Shown here piece by piece: positions 35,930-50,989 of a DNA stretch of 64,000 bases (the stretch's first letter is position 1; each line of letters starts with the position of its first letter). The stretch spans positions 957,001 through 1,021,000 of the forward strand of contig OZ037772.1 of NCBI GenBank assembly GCA_964035545.1. Reading direction: 5' to 3'. The notes under the pieces were generated by a model. The model had not been told where the DNA came from and did not search any database. It saw only the letters and a program-made list of their open reading frames with translations. The stretch is from Bugula neritina. Lineage: Eukaryota > Bryozoa > Gymnolaemata > Cheilostomatida > Bugulidae. The position numbers were made by a program, and so were the translations under genes.

Positions 35930-38200
35930 GATATCTTTTAGTTATAGTTAGTAGTTGTGTACAGACTCATTGCGGTAAACAAGCAAAAAAACTTTGTGGT
36001 ATGGATAAGAAAGGTTTTAAAACAAAAGCCATAATTTTCAAAAAGTCTGCACCCCACTTAAAATCAACACGATCCTAGATGCTACACCAGTGCAACGAAT
36101 AATTAAAACAGTGTATCTTATAGAGTTAATAACTGATATTGCATGGTTAAAATGAACAAGAAATAAAGAGAAGAAACAAACTGGCAAAAAATGCTTTCCA
36201 GAATATTTCTTAAATATATTGACATTAGAAAAATCAAAATACAAACACGAGAGGTATTACTATGCAAAAAATTCTTCCCCATATAACAAGCAAATATTAT
36301 TAGTTATTTATCAGCTAAGCATAGACGCACAACGTTTCATAGTTGATTGTAAGAAAAAGGTCGGCAAAGGTTTTTGGATGTTGCAATAAAGATAAAACTC
36401 AAACCTTAGTGTGTTAGGGTAAATGAGCAAAAAACTCTATACCTATGTTACCAGAAGCAGCAACTGGTCCCAAAAAGTGCAGTAAAACTTTACACTTTTA
36501 ATGATGATGTTTTATGATCATTATTATTAATAAAATGTATATCATACTAATAAAACTGTAACTGTAAATGTGAAACATATAATTCATATCAATATTCACA
36601 CGTATAAGAGTATTTACTTAAAATAGCTTATTCATTTGGAATTGTAACTAATACTCACAAGTAACAGAACACGTACCAATAAAATAACAATCACTGTAAG
36701 AAAATGAGTATTTAACACCATAAAAACCTAAAGCATTGATACTTGTGGTACATCTAGTACTAAAGCACTTACAGACTTACAGTGGTAGTTTGTTATCACT
36801 AATGATTTTCACAGTTCTCAATCAAAAGTGTACTTTGCAGTTATTATAATTGACGTAACTAGTAATGAAGATTGCAATATTATTACCAATGTAAATAATG
36901 ATGGTAATGAAAATAATTAAAACCATGATGATCTTAATTATGATCTAAATCAATTCATCATTATTAAAAATGTGAGTCTTTGATGTCTTGGCTATAGTAA
37001 ATGATTATACTTATTTACATATATTTATTGTATTAGAAAAAATATAGTACCATCAGCATTAGTATCACATTGAAGTATGAATATGACTACAATGAATTAC
37101 TTATTTACTATACTAACAATTCTTAATCATACTGTACAGCTTCACATTTTAGCTGTATATGTATAAATCTAAGTAATGAAAATAATACTTTAAGGGTTAT
37201 TATTATAGTTGCTGACTCACTCAGTAACTGAGTAAGTAGAAGTAGTACAAATTTAAAAACAATAATATTTAGTAATATTAATAATACAGTAATAATAATA
37301 ATTTTGCTACTACAACTATAATAATGACAATAGTTGTAGTAGCAAAACTACAAGTACTAAAAAGCTATCTAATTCTGTGTTTGTAAAAGAAACTACAATA
37401 TCAAATAAGAATATTTAATATAAATAAATAGGTGCAGGTCATTTCGTACACACATTAATATGAATTGACTGAAATACATATTCATTATTTGATGTATGAG
37501 ACTATGAGCCAAACAGTACTGCTCACAAGCAACTTGCACATTACAATTTAAACCACTGAGGCACTGATCAAAATAAAACCAAAAAGTGTTCAATAAAAAA
37601 ATATATTACCTCATTTATCAAAATAGTAATAGATAATACATTAAAAAATAATATAAAACATCGATCAATAAGAGACATGGGAGGTGTTCAATATATATGC
37701 TGGAAAGCAATAAATAAGTAAATTAGTACCATTGAAGTAGTCATCTAGTGGATTAATCAATTATTCATTTTGTGTACGAAACGACTTGTGTATGGAACGA
37801 CAGTAAACAAACTAAATATGTTTGGTTAAATTTAAATTAATCATAATGATCCAATTTCAATTTGGAATACCATAGGCGTACTCAAACTTATAAGCTAGGG
37901 CATATGCATGGTTATTATTGGAAAATAGATTAATAATTAGTAGTACTAATACTAATAGTAATACTGATACGAATGCACTAATAGTAATGGTAATACTTAT
38001 AATGTCACATTTGCTCATACTCTTAGTTACAACCATATTTATAATTAATATGAATATTGTTATGATTTTCAGAATTAGGGTTGATATGCAATCCAGAGAG
38101 TCTAATTACTTGCTAGAGAACTTCACCAGGATAAGTCGAGTGAACGACTATATATTTTAAGTACAAGAACACATTACAAAAACGATACAAATACATTTAA
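35930..38200. other. Right non-coding part of the candidate KDZ element
   Basis: AT-rich DNA upstream of the transposase start. It should hold the promoter, but no confident TATA or initiator can be named. From about 36,830 the sequence turns into degenerate TAATAATNAT simple sequence. A hairpin with 17-bp perfect arms stands at 37,302-37,318 and 37,331-37,347 (TTTTGCTACTACAACTA). Confidence 0.5.
37302..37347. repeat. Inverted repeat, 17-bp arms, 12-bp loop
   Basis: TTTTGCTACTACAACTA is followed 12 bases later by its exact complement. It can form a stable hairpin. It lies in the simple-sequence part of the right end of the candidate transposon. Confidence 0.9.
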
Positions 38201-38204
38201 TAAT

Positions 38205-38372
38205 TCCACACATGTAGACTACTCAACACTCTAACTTCGACTGACTAACAGCGGGAAATTTACTACTGCTACTAACTACTAAAGTTGCTAATTGGCTGTC
38301 ATTGTTCCGGGTCAATTACGCGACCCTGCGTATTGTGCTGCTGGTAGCTCCACGAGCCACCACAATATCACT
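38205..38372 (-). repeat. Right terminal inverted repeat of the candidate KDZ element
   Basis: The perfect block is 38,344-38,365. Inward similarity to the left end is weaker and interrupted by indels: the AATTAGCAAC word is 51 bp from the block here but 116 bp at the left end. Confidence 0.65.
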
Positions 38373-38588
38373 CTCACCATCGAACTCAATAATATTCCAG
38401 CTCAGTGACTCTCACTCTGACTCACACTCTAACTCTAAGTCTATCAGTAGCAGTATCACTACCAATATAGCTATAACTCTAAGTATTACTCAATCAGTTT
38501 CACTATGACCATGATAAAATCATAAAATGATGAATAATTCACTAATAGTGATAACAGTTACTGATTAGAGTGATTTTAAATTACTAAT

Positions 38589-38693
38589 AGAATAACTATA
38601 AGTCAGCTATACTGATTACGCAGATTTGTGATTACTAATTTAATTAGTAATCACAAATCTGCGTAATCAGTATAGCTGACTTATAGTTATTCT
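38589..38693. repeat. Perfect palindrome, 52-bp arms with a one-base centre
   Basis: Bases 38,589-38,640 are exactly complementary to 38,642-38,693 around a single T at 38,641. The arm contains AGCTATACTGATTACGCAGA. It lies about 220 bp outside the right end of the candidate transposon, in degenerate simple sequence. Confidence 0.95.
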
Positions 38694-38699
38694 TATACT

Positions 38700-39780
38700 T
38701 ATAAGTTATAATAGTAATACACTAATAGTAATACTAATAGTAATAGTTATACTTATAGTATTAGAACCTTATACTATGTCTATAGTCTATGACGGCATGA
38801 CATACCCATAAATGGTGATGTCTAAGTCCTACTTCAAAGTAGCAGTTAAACTTAAAGTTTGATATTCTACTCTGTATAACTCATTAACTGAGACTGAGTA
38901 TTATACACCTTACATGTCATGCTAAGTATCATTATGATTATCACTTGAGGTTTATGAGTATCACTTTCAGTAAGATACTCATACTATGGCTATGAGTTAT
39001 ACTCATAGTCATACCCCGATGCCCACACTTCTACTTCTAGTGATTTACTCCTATTCCTAGTTCTACGGGCAAGGCTACTCACTCATACTCATAGTCATAG
39101 TAACTGATAGTGTTGTAACTCAAACTAATACTATAACCAATGCCAAAAGACAAGGTAAAGCTAAAATCAGAAATAGAAACCAAAGGGTCATAAATCATAT
39201 ATGTAATGGTGTTTTAGTTTATGTTTGTTTATTTTTTTCTTTTTTTTCTCTCCTGGCAGTAGCTAGCTATTGAGCTTTGAATCAAAGCATAATTAACTAT
39301 ATTCTTATCTCGTAGACAAAATGGTTTTCTTCCTTACTACTGATAATTTAAACAATTGTTCATACACCACTGCATCTCGATAAAGGAGCCAAAGCGCTCC
39401 GAGTGAGATTAATTAGATGAGATGAGATGAGATGATGCTCATTTTATGTTTATGCTACCAAGTACCAACTCATCAGTCACTTAGTTTTATAGTGATGATT
39501 ATACTTACACTTATAGCCTACACCCTATAGCTTATTTAATTTTGACTCTACCTTGCCCTTTGGCATTGATTTAGTTTTAATTAAATTGTTATATTTAATG
39601 TTTTTCATGAACTTTATGAAGTTTTATTGATAAGTTATCATATAGTAACACTAATAGTAATAGTGATAATTGTATCATAATGATGATATTGATATATAAA
39701 ATATTATGACCATCAATGTATCACTGTGAATGTAATAATTTTTATATAAGTAAATTGATTTACTATTAAATAAAACTGGG
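38700..39780. other. Degenerate simple sequence and AT-rich spacer
   Basis: Words such as ACTAATAGTAATAC and CATAGTCATA recur without a fixed period. GAGAT repeats stand at 39,416-39,434. No gene is seen. Confidence 0.5.
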
Positions 39781-39880
39781 TGTGACTAAAATGGGTGGCC
39801 ACCTGGTGTCGCGGTCCGTGACACATATTTTAGTCATAAGGGGGGTTTTGACTAAAATGGGTGTCGCAAAATTTTTTAGT
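39775..39880. repeat. Short inverted and direct repeat (TGACTAAAATGGGTG)
   Basis: TGACTAAAATGGGTG occurs at 39,783 and 39,849, and the complement ATTTTAGTCA lies between them near 39,828. It may be the end of a small non-autonomous element. No class is assigned. Confidence 0.5.
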
Positions 39881-40385
39881 TGTATTTTTACATTTTGTGA
39901 ACATTTTTTTTGTTAATATTGCTCTCAGTATTTTTACTAGTTTAAAGTAGCCTATATGGTTCAATAGTCAGCATGTCTAGAAACTGAAAAATAACTATGA
40001 AATTGAATTAAAATACATGCATTGAATTATTCGCGATTATATGAGAGTATAATTTTTCTTTAATAGAAATTGAGTCATGCAAGGGAAGCTGGTTTCCTTA
40101 CTTTATTAAGCAAAATTTGCTATCACAACAACAATGTGTTGCTAGCCTTGATTCGGAAACATTTTATATTTATAACTCTGCATGATGCTTATTTTGAGAC
40201 ATTTGGCTGCATGTTGGATAGATTGCATAGCATCTTTACTTGCGCTAATACTTAGAAGCATTTACTTGGTTTTCCTATAGTTTTATTTTGAATGTTTTCA
40301 TGATATATTGCAGAACTGTGGGTTCATTCTACTTGTAAGTATATTCTATAGGTCTAACTCAAACCCTGTGAATTTTCAAGTTACT

Positions 40386-42567
40386 ATGGCAAGCTATGAT
40401 GAAAGAAATGCTAAACTGGACAGGTAATAGAAAAGAAAGTCCAATAATTTTTTTAATTGTAATTTAAATTACTTAGCTTGCATTACTCAGCAGTATGGTA
40501 GCAGTGGTAGAACCAGCAGCAGTAGCAGCAGGAGTAGATCATAGTGTAGTAGTATTGATAAAATGATTGATAGATTAGAACTGTAATTTTGAATATTAAA
40601 AATATGACAATGCCACTGTGCGCCATAAATTTCTTGATGGCCATTAAAATCAGCCATTAAATTAGTTTTTTTTTTGGCTAGAACAAGCACTGCTGCCTGG
40701 ACATAGTAATATATTATATGTATGAACTGTATGTTAATTATATGTAGAGGAATTATTTTTGCTAGCTTTAATAAAAAACCCTGCTCGTTTCTCATATTAT
40801 TGTATTGTCAGTTTCAGCAATTTCAGGCCAGATACATTTAAATTATACCTTGCAAATTTTAGGCCTGTTCCAGTCTACCTGTCAACACATTTGTTTGATC
40901 TGATCTAATTATGATGGCCTTCCAAGCAATGTAGTTAGCAAAAGTGAGAGAACTAATATTGCTTTTTCAGCCTATATTATGTTTAAAACCAGTAAAATAA
41001 TAGAAATCATGAAACTAGTAATAGGCAATCCTATAATGATGTTTAATAAACTTATTTGCACTGTTACTTTACTGATTTCGACGCTGTTTTATAAATTATT
41101 AGCAATCTTTCAAAGATGAATAAATATACATTTTCTTTTAGTATGTCACCAATTGGAATATTTTGACCTGTATACCTATCTAGTGGAGGTGTTAATTTGT
41201 AAACATATTGGTTTTGCCAAGATTATTGATTAAAGCAGTTGCTGAAAGCCAAAATAAAATGCTAACCAAAGTTCATATCTAGTGGGCTACAATTTGCCAA
41301 CTTCTATAAAGCATATAATAGCTAGTAATTGTTTCTATGCTGTACCACTTGACGGTCTGTTCTCTTTTACCTTACTCTATATTATGCTGTATAAATTCTA
41401 GCACACCTATCTGGTTTTTAATCATTTCTTGCACCATATGCCAATAATTTTTACGTAGATGCATACAATAGGACAGCTGGATGGCCTGGCCATTGTGGAG
41501 AAGCATCATAACCACCTGCTTGGTGTTGGAGCTGAGTGCATATCAAGGTGGGTAGCACAACTTCTTAGTTCATAAGTAGCAGCCTAGTTTTTTAAAAGGT
41601 TTGACTATATTAAAATATAAACATTTTGTTATTGCACTAATACAATGATAAAATGAGCAAACAGTTTCCAATATAACTTGCTGCTGGTAAGATTTACAGT
41701 ACTTGTAGTAGAAACAATATTAGTAGTGGTGGTGGCGGCGGCGGTGGTAGCGGCAGTAGTGGTAAAAGTAGTAGTAGCAGCAGTACTGGTAGTAGTAGCA
41801 GTAGTAGAAGTAGTAGCAGCAGCAGCAGCAGCAGTAGCAGTAGTAGTAGTAGCAGTAGTAGCAGCAGTAGTAGTAGTAGCAGTAGTAGAAGTAGTAGTAG
41901 CAGTAGTAGTAGTAGTAGCAGTAGTAGTAGTAGTAGCAGTAGTAGTAGCAGTAGTAGAAGTAGTAGCAGCAGCAGTAGTAGTAGCAGTAGTAGAAGTAGT
42001 AGCAGCAGCAGTAGCAGCAGTAGTAGTAGTAGTAGTAGTAGTAGCAGTAGTAGTAGTAGTAGTAGTAGCAGTAGTAGTAGTAGCAGTAGTAGTAGTAGAA
42101 GTAATAATAATAAAATAATAACATTATTAGTAGTAGTGGTGAAGTTGCTTTTGATTCTGACGTTAGTACTGTTAGTGGTAGAGATGGTGTTGGTAGAAAT
42201 AGGATTAGTGGTTGTGCACTCATAGTTAAAGGCATAAAGCATAAACCAGAATTGAATACATATATAACATAGATATGATATGACTCCTTATTTATATTGA
42301 TTTACTATCTTGCATGAACATGGCATTTTCGCTATCAACATTAGTGTTTGTATTATACACTTTCACTAAACAAGCTTGTTAAATTTATAAAAAATTATGT
42401 AGGTGATGACTTTTGCATATCTGTGTTTAATTTTAAAAATATCATGTTGCATAATTATTTTTTAGGTGTCTGGTGAGCGGACGACTTCATTTTCGGCTGC
42501 TTCATGGCACCTTTATTTTCGGAAAAGATGTAACCACTTGTAAAATCAGTTTTTTTATGGTGAACTA
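40386..42567 (+). CDS. Doubtful small gene, partial exon model
   Basis: Three splice-bounded pieces are seen. 40386-40424 is ATG to a GTAATAG donor (MASYDERNAKLDR). 41460-about 41549 follows a TTACGTAG acceptor and ends at GTGGGT (GQLDGLAIVEKHHNHLLGVG). 42466-about 42569 follows TTTTTTAG and ends in a stop (FRLLHGTFIFGKDVTTC). The last two join in phase and look like genuine codons. The join to the first piece is not established, and other exons may lie between. An AGT/AGC array occupies the intron. No family is recognised. Confidence 0.3.
41697..42115. repeat. AGT/AGC trinucleotide array
   Basis: About 420 bp of AGT units with AGC and AGA interruptions and a GGC-rich start. All frames on both strands are open (poly-Val, poly-Leu, poly-Tyr/Cys) because the array lacks stops. 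None is a gene. Confidence 0.95.
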
Positions 42568-42599
42568 AACAATATAATGTTTAACAAAATTCTTTTTTG

Positions 42600-43880
42600 G
42601 TTAAAAATAAAGGTATACTGTCTTTGGCTTTCTGTTATTTCTATATTGTGTTCTTCTGTTGCTATGTGTAATTGATGAGATGACTCCAAACTCTTGCACA
42701 TCCGCCACAATAAAGTAGATAATTTTGCTATGTGCATCAAGATTTTGTTATAAGTAGATATAGTTTTGCAATGATAGTGTTGATGCTGCAGCAGGTAACA
42801 TTCTAGTAGGATAAACCAAACAGAATTTAAGCTAAAACATTCTAAAAAAATACAGGATTGCTTGAGCCACCTTACCTTTGCTTTTTTCTAGGCAAAAGTT
42901 GTTAGCTAAATAATAAAAAGACAAATTAATGATTTCTGTGAGAGTTGTCTACTACAAAAATTACGTAGCAGATCATCATTAGTAACCATAACAACACGTA
43001 CATGTTTACAGCACTCATGTGCTCTCTTTGTTCTGATTCGTCAACAGTAGCGCCCTAGACAGTCGATGTTATCGCACGAAAATATATTGTTTATTGCGGC
43101 TAATATCGCGAAATGGCAAAATGAGGATCGACCCTGACAGTCGTAAAAGCCGTGTGATGCACTGGTAAAACTATATAGCACATTTTCAATATTAAGGTTT
43201 GAGGCAGGTTAAGTAGTTAGGAAGGAGTTAAGGTTTGAGAATGAGGTTCTGAGTTTGGGTTTTGAGTTTGTGGTTTACCCTCCTAATTACGCTTAACGTA
43301 CTGTACGCCATAACAGCAAATTTCAGCCATTCCTGGTATAAGTTGCAGCGTTAATCAAGCACTGCTTGGCTCAAAAAATCACACCAGGCAGAGTTGATAT
43401 GGTACTATAAAATTTAAAAAATACTTTCCGCTGGTTTGTTTTAATCGCTTATTGTTGATTTAATTTAATAAATTCAAAAGTTTCAAAGGATTAAAATATC
43501 TTTTTCCCCTTGCTTAAATTAAACTCAGCTTAAAAATGTAGATTTCACTAATTACTAAAGTATGCAAACCAACAATGAAAAAATTAATTGGACAGCTTAA
43601 ATATTTTTATTATTCAAATTAGTTTGCACAATTATATATATAATAGACACATATATTTAAAGGAGAGGTTTCTTTTTTTAAATGCTTTTATCTAGTCAAG
43701 AACATTATTATCACATTTTTTGAAAATAATGTTGCAATAATTTGTGAATAATATTCAAAGGAGTACAAGTAACCGCAGACAAGAATTAGCCTTATTATGA
43801 TTGGTCATAGCTCAACGTCATGCGTTGTACTTTTCTCAGTGTGTGACGCATGTCGACCAAACGTAACAGCAGGGCAATTT
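42600..43880. other. Intergenic, with one foldback-family centre
   Basis: No gene is seen. 43,165-43,290 (GGTTTGAGGCAGGTTAAGTA and following) resembles the G-rich centre of the foldback element at 23,410-23,480. Confidence 0.45.
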
Positions 43881-43889
43881 TATTTTTAC

Positions 43890-44155
43890 CGTACGGTAAG
43901 TGTGAATAAGGGGTTAGAGTTGAGGGTTTGAGTTTGGAGTTTAAGAAAACTTATAAACACCAGTAAGCCATTTTTTCCTGCTAGGCTTTTTCCATTTGTG
44001 CCCTTGATACCAGAACCATTATTACCTGCGTGCCATTCTACCTGCGTGCCATTTTATTTGTGCCATTTTATACCTGTGCCATTTTACCTGTGCCATTATT
44101 ACTTGTGCCTTTATTACCTGTGCCATTTTCCCTCTGCCATTATTACCTAAAATCA
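43890..44155. repeat. Foldback-family element, centre plus right arm
   Basis: The G-rich centre (GGGTTTGAGTTTGGAGTTTA-like) is followed by about ten TACCTGTGCCATTTT/ATT units. These are the complement of the GGCACAGGTAA units at 21.3 and 23.3 kb. Confidence 0.7.
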
Positions 44156-44187
44156 ACTACACTACATCACATGCTGTAGGAACACTA

Positions 44188-44543
44188 TGGCACTCTAATT
44201 GAAAAATTGTTATCTATAAAGTTTGTTACTTCAAGTACTATACAAATATCATTAGTAACTTGACATTTCTTATCCCTAAGGAGTGTTTAATATAAATATA
44301 ATACTTGAGATAAACATTCTCATGTGATATAATGTAGCCTGAAGTTATATCACATGACTTGACTATTTCTACTAGAGTTAGGGTGGGTCACCCCACAGCC
44401 CACACATATAACTACACTATACATCACATACTGTAGGAACACTGGCACAGCTGAGGCTAGGCTGACTAATAAGTATGGAGTAGTTGACCCAGCAGTTAGA
44501 TACTTTGGTATAGAGACTCTAACTTTCTAGTATTAGAATATAA
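44188..44543. repeat. Dispersed repeat family A, copy 3
   Basis: Matches 15,700-16,048 nearly end to end with small indels. It starts directly next to the foldback-family array, as if one element were inserted beside the other. Confidence 0.85.
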
Positions 44544-46840
44544 ATAATTCTCTAAAGATTTGGTATATCAGAAAGAGAGTCACTCAACACCAATTAACTT
44601 GGTTGTCTCAATCAGAGCTGGTCTCTGTGTAGTTCAGTTTGTTTTAAAGGTTCTCTGAAGCTTCCCCAGTCTTTATGAGCTCTCTTTAGATATATACAAT
44701 AGTTTTAATACAATACAAAGACAATTATTGTTAACACATGTCAAGTAATAGAACAGGGATAAAGTCTCTCTGATAGTTATTTGAATATCTACAAGAAGTA
44801 TAACTAAATATACAATAATAACTACATATCTAGAAACATGCAGAATATTATACTTGAATAAATCTCTTGTAACAAAGTATTGTTACATAACTGGAAGATA
44901 GAGAAACTATATTTCACAATTCAGAACACAATCTGCAATCAGCATTCAGTGCTGAAATTAAGCAAAAGCGATGGCAGTTGTTATATGAATGTAATAATAT
45001 TATCATGATGTAAATAATGATAATGATATTATATTCATATACCAAATGTCATTGCAGTTCCCTAAGCCAAGCGTAACTGGTTATTGTATGTCACGTGACT
45101 CAACAAATACACGCCCCTTCCGTTGTAACATTATAACGTCATTGAACACAGTCATTCACACGTTGACTAAAGAGGACTACACACTGATAACTCGGAGGTT
45201 AGTATAACATTTACAGACTTAGTTTATCAATAGTCGGCAATCAGTATAAGTATTACATTTACTACATTACTATAACTATTAGAATTAGACTCATAAGGCC
45301 CTGTACTGGCACCAAAGTCTTAAAACAGAACTGCACTTATGTGATAAAAGTATTAACTACATTTAATAATTCTGTTCACCAAACGAGGCACGTCGCTTAC
45401 ACCAATATAGTGGTCTAACCTGATTGCATCTTCAAGTAAGTCAGGCAAGTAAGTCAAGTAAGTGTTGCAATCAGTTTTAATACCACGCTCGCTACCATCA
45501 TCATTAAATTTATTTAAAATGATTATCTTAACAAGTTATACTTATAGTAGGTTTATTAATAAATAATATTATTATTTATAACCAGTGAGTCACTTATCTT
45601 TACTTTGTGAATTTATGATTGTAACACTGAATAGCATTATCATCATTATAATTATAATAATAATTATAATTATAATTGCAAGTTTTTAAATTAATGTTAC
45701 ACTTACTCGATTTGAATATCAGAATATCTTACCACTGGCAATAGTCAGTTATTAATGACAGTGCATAGTGATCACTGCATGTGAGACATTGTCATACCCT
45801 GCACATTCCAATGCACTGCCCTTCTGTATTCATTGTGAATAGCATATTTAGTTGGCTTATATTATTTTACTCAGCTTTGATTATACAACTAACATGTACT
45901 GCACTGCTCTAATTTATGTAACAACACTAGTTGCTGCTATCTTTACCTCTAAATTTATATCATTTAAAAAACTAACATATTTACATGATAGGTATTAAAA
46001 TTAAAGTTACATAATTGGAATTGACTATTCTATAGATTACTGGGAATATAAGGTTAGCCGCATTTATATGATGTTGTAGACATAAAATATGAGGTTAGTG
46101 TTAATAAATCATTTGCTAGGTAAGAGTGTAGAATAAATAATTGGCTAGAGATGAGTGTAGAAGCTGCCAACTCGTGAAACAACTACACCTGACCTAACAG
46201 AAGCACAAACATGTTAAATTAGTTTGTTTCACACCACCATAGTTTCTATTAGATGATTAGAATAGCAAACTAGCAATTGATGGCATGTTTCCTGACAGAT
46301 GGAAGGGTGACTCTAAGTAACATATTAAATCATGCATCACTAACACTGCAGAAATGTTAAAATGAGTTTTGTCATTTAGATTATGAAGAAAACAAAGAAT
46401 TTTCAACACCCAGCACAAAATATTTCATAGAACTATGTTTTCTCACACTGCTATGTTCCCCCTGTTTAGTTTCTCACTCATGCTATACACTCCTTGCTAT
46501 GGAATAGTTCAAAGTACACTCTGGGAAGGACCAAAGTCTATCCTATGCTCAGGTGTAGACTCTGTCCCAGTAGTGTGTCAAAATACTCAGTTAGAAACAC
46601 ATTATTATTGGGAGTTCATGAAGTCTCCAGCTTATATATGAGCAGCTGAGTCAGATTCTGCTGTTTGTTCATAAAATTATTACATAACTCACTGGTATTC
46701 ATGTTTCACTTCTACTCTACATTTTGATGGTCTGGTTATGACTTAGAACTTAATAGGTCAGTCTTTGGTTGGGAAGGTGAAGGACAAACCTTCACAGATG
46801 TAGTGTGAAATATTATGCTAAGAGTATATGTATCTTTTAC
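44544..46840. other. Intergenic upstream of the RING/B-box gene
   Basis: No convincing gene. 44,980-45,045 forms an imperfect hairpin (TATGAATGTAATAATATTAT and complement). 45,640-45,680 is an ATAATT run. Promoter elements of the downstream gene cannot be named. Confidence 0.5.
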
Positions 46841-46842
46841 AG

Positions 46843-49969
<3,127 letters not shown>

Positions 49970-50223
49970 GTATTTACTTGCTGTTTCTATTTCTGTAGAA
50001 AGAAACTGAGAAATATTACAAGAACCTGTTATTTATTATTTTGTTATTAAAGTGAGTTATGTAACAGTAAAAGAGGAAGTAAGTTTGTCAGCATTAAGGT
50101 TTGTGTGAGACAGAAGTGGATAGTGCAGGAGTTTATATTCTCACTGTTATGTTGAATATTTAGTATATTTCATCCTTCAAGTGTCTGTTTCCTTGATAAG
50201 ATGGTATAGGCATAGCTTTAACT

Positions 50224-50852
50224 CAGTGGTGTCCCACCTTCTTCATACCCTCCCTCTTTTTATAAATGTTTTCTATTAAGTTTCCCCCCATTTGAGAAAC
50301 ACTGTAACTATTCATAAAGAAAATCAGGGTACAGATTTTTTCCAGAAAAGGCCAGTGTGTTTGACATGGACCAGTGTCTGCCACAACTTCAGTTTAGCTT
50401 TGAAAGCATTGATGCTGGTATTAAAAGCAATGAGTTGATAATTATACTCATTCATTTTAGGTTCAGAGTTTTTAGTACAGCAAATATATCTACTAGGTAT
50501 GCAGTAAATAGTTTGTGGCGATCAGTTCTACTGACTGCAAAAACTTCCTGTTGGTTTTTACTTTCAATAAACCTTTTAGCCTCCATTCGTAGTAGGAGGG
50601 GTAGCAGCTAGAGTAGAGTGAATATTAGACACGTGGATGTAGAAGTAAACTTAGATTGTAGAGTGTAATGTGGATAAATAAATGAACTACATAAAATGAA
50701 GGAGTTATAATTATACATATTCATGTAACCTGGAACACAAGGCAAGAGCTCAAAAAGCTGGTAACAAACTCTGTGAAATTTTAGAAATGAAAACCCCTAA
50801 AAAAGCTCAAACTTCCTGTGAAGGGGAAATTCCCCAAGGTTGAGAGCCACTG
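50224..50852. mobile_element. hAT-type MITE with a visible target duplication
   Basis: The left end CAGTGGTGTCCCACCTTCTT pairs with the right end AGGTTGAGAGCCACTG. Flanking 8-mers are CTTTAACT (50,216-50,223) and CTTTAATT (50,853-50,860), seven of eight identical, as expected for hAT. The subterminal TTCATACCCTCCCTC and TTCCCCCCATTTGAGAAAC blocks match the copy at 47,355. Confidence 0.88.
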
Positions 50853-50989
50853 CTTTAATTTTTTCAACTATTTCATTCCAAGTGCAGTGATTAATGAGCT
50901 AACCTCTGACATCTTTCTAGTCCAACCAACTGTCTAGTTATCACATAGTATGTGTATAGTGATACATCATCTACCTGTAGGTACCGGTA

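Larger units (their letters stand above)
21475..38372. mobile_element. Candidate two-gene KDZ DNA transposon, about 16.9 kb
   Basis: Seen: a perfect 22-bp inverted repeat, 21,483-21,504 against 38,344-38,365 (GTGGTGGCTCGTGGAGCTAC core). Outside it, both ends carry GAGAG within 10 bp. Inside it both ends share shorter words in the same order: AATTAGCAAC (21,620; complement at 38,284), TTCCCGC, then a diverged GTAG-ACATG block. The repeat pair encloses a KDZ transposase gene (28,602-35,909, minus) and a zinc-ribbon/chromodomain gene (23,034-27,939, plus), tail to tail. Known: KDZ elements are cut-and-paste-like DNA transposons, and Zisupton members make 8-bp target duplications. I could not find a matching target duplication here, so the exact ends remain uncertain. 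Non-coding ends are about 1.5 kb (left) and 2.4 kb (right). Confidence 0.65.

Noticed and set aside
21475-38372. An exact 8-bp target-site duplication at the transposon ends
   Set aside because: The bases next to the perfect repeat (GAGAGCTT-like left, ATATCACT-like right) do not match, so no duplication is claimed.
41694-42242. Poly-Leu or poly-Val proteins on either strand
   Set aside because: Trinucleotide array artefacts.
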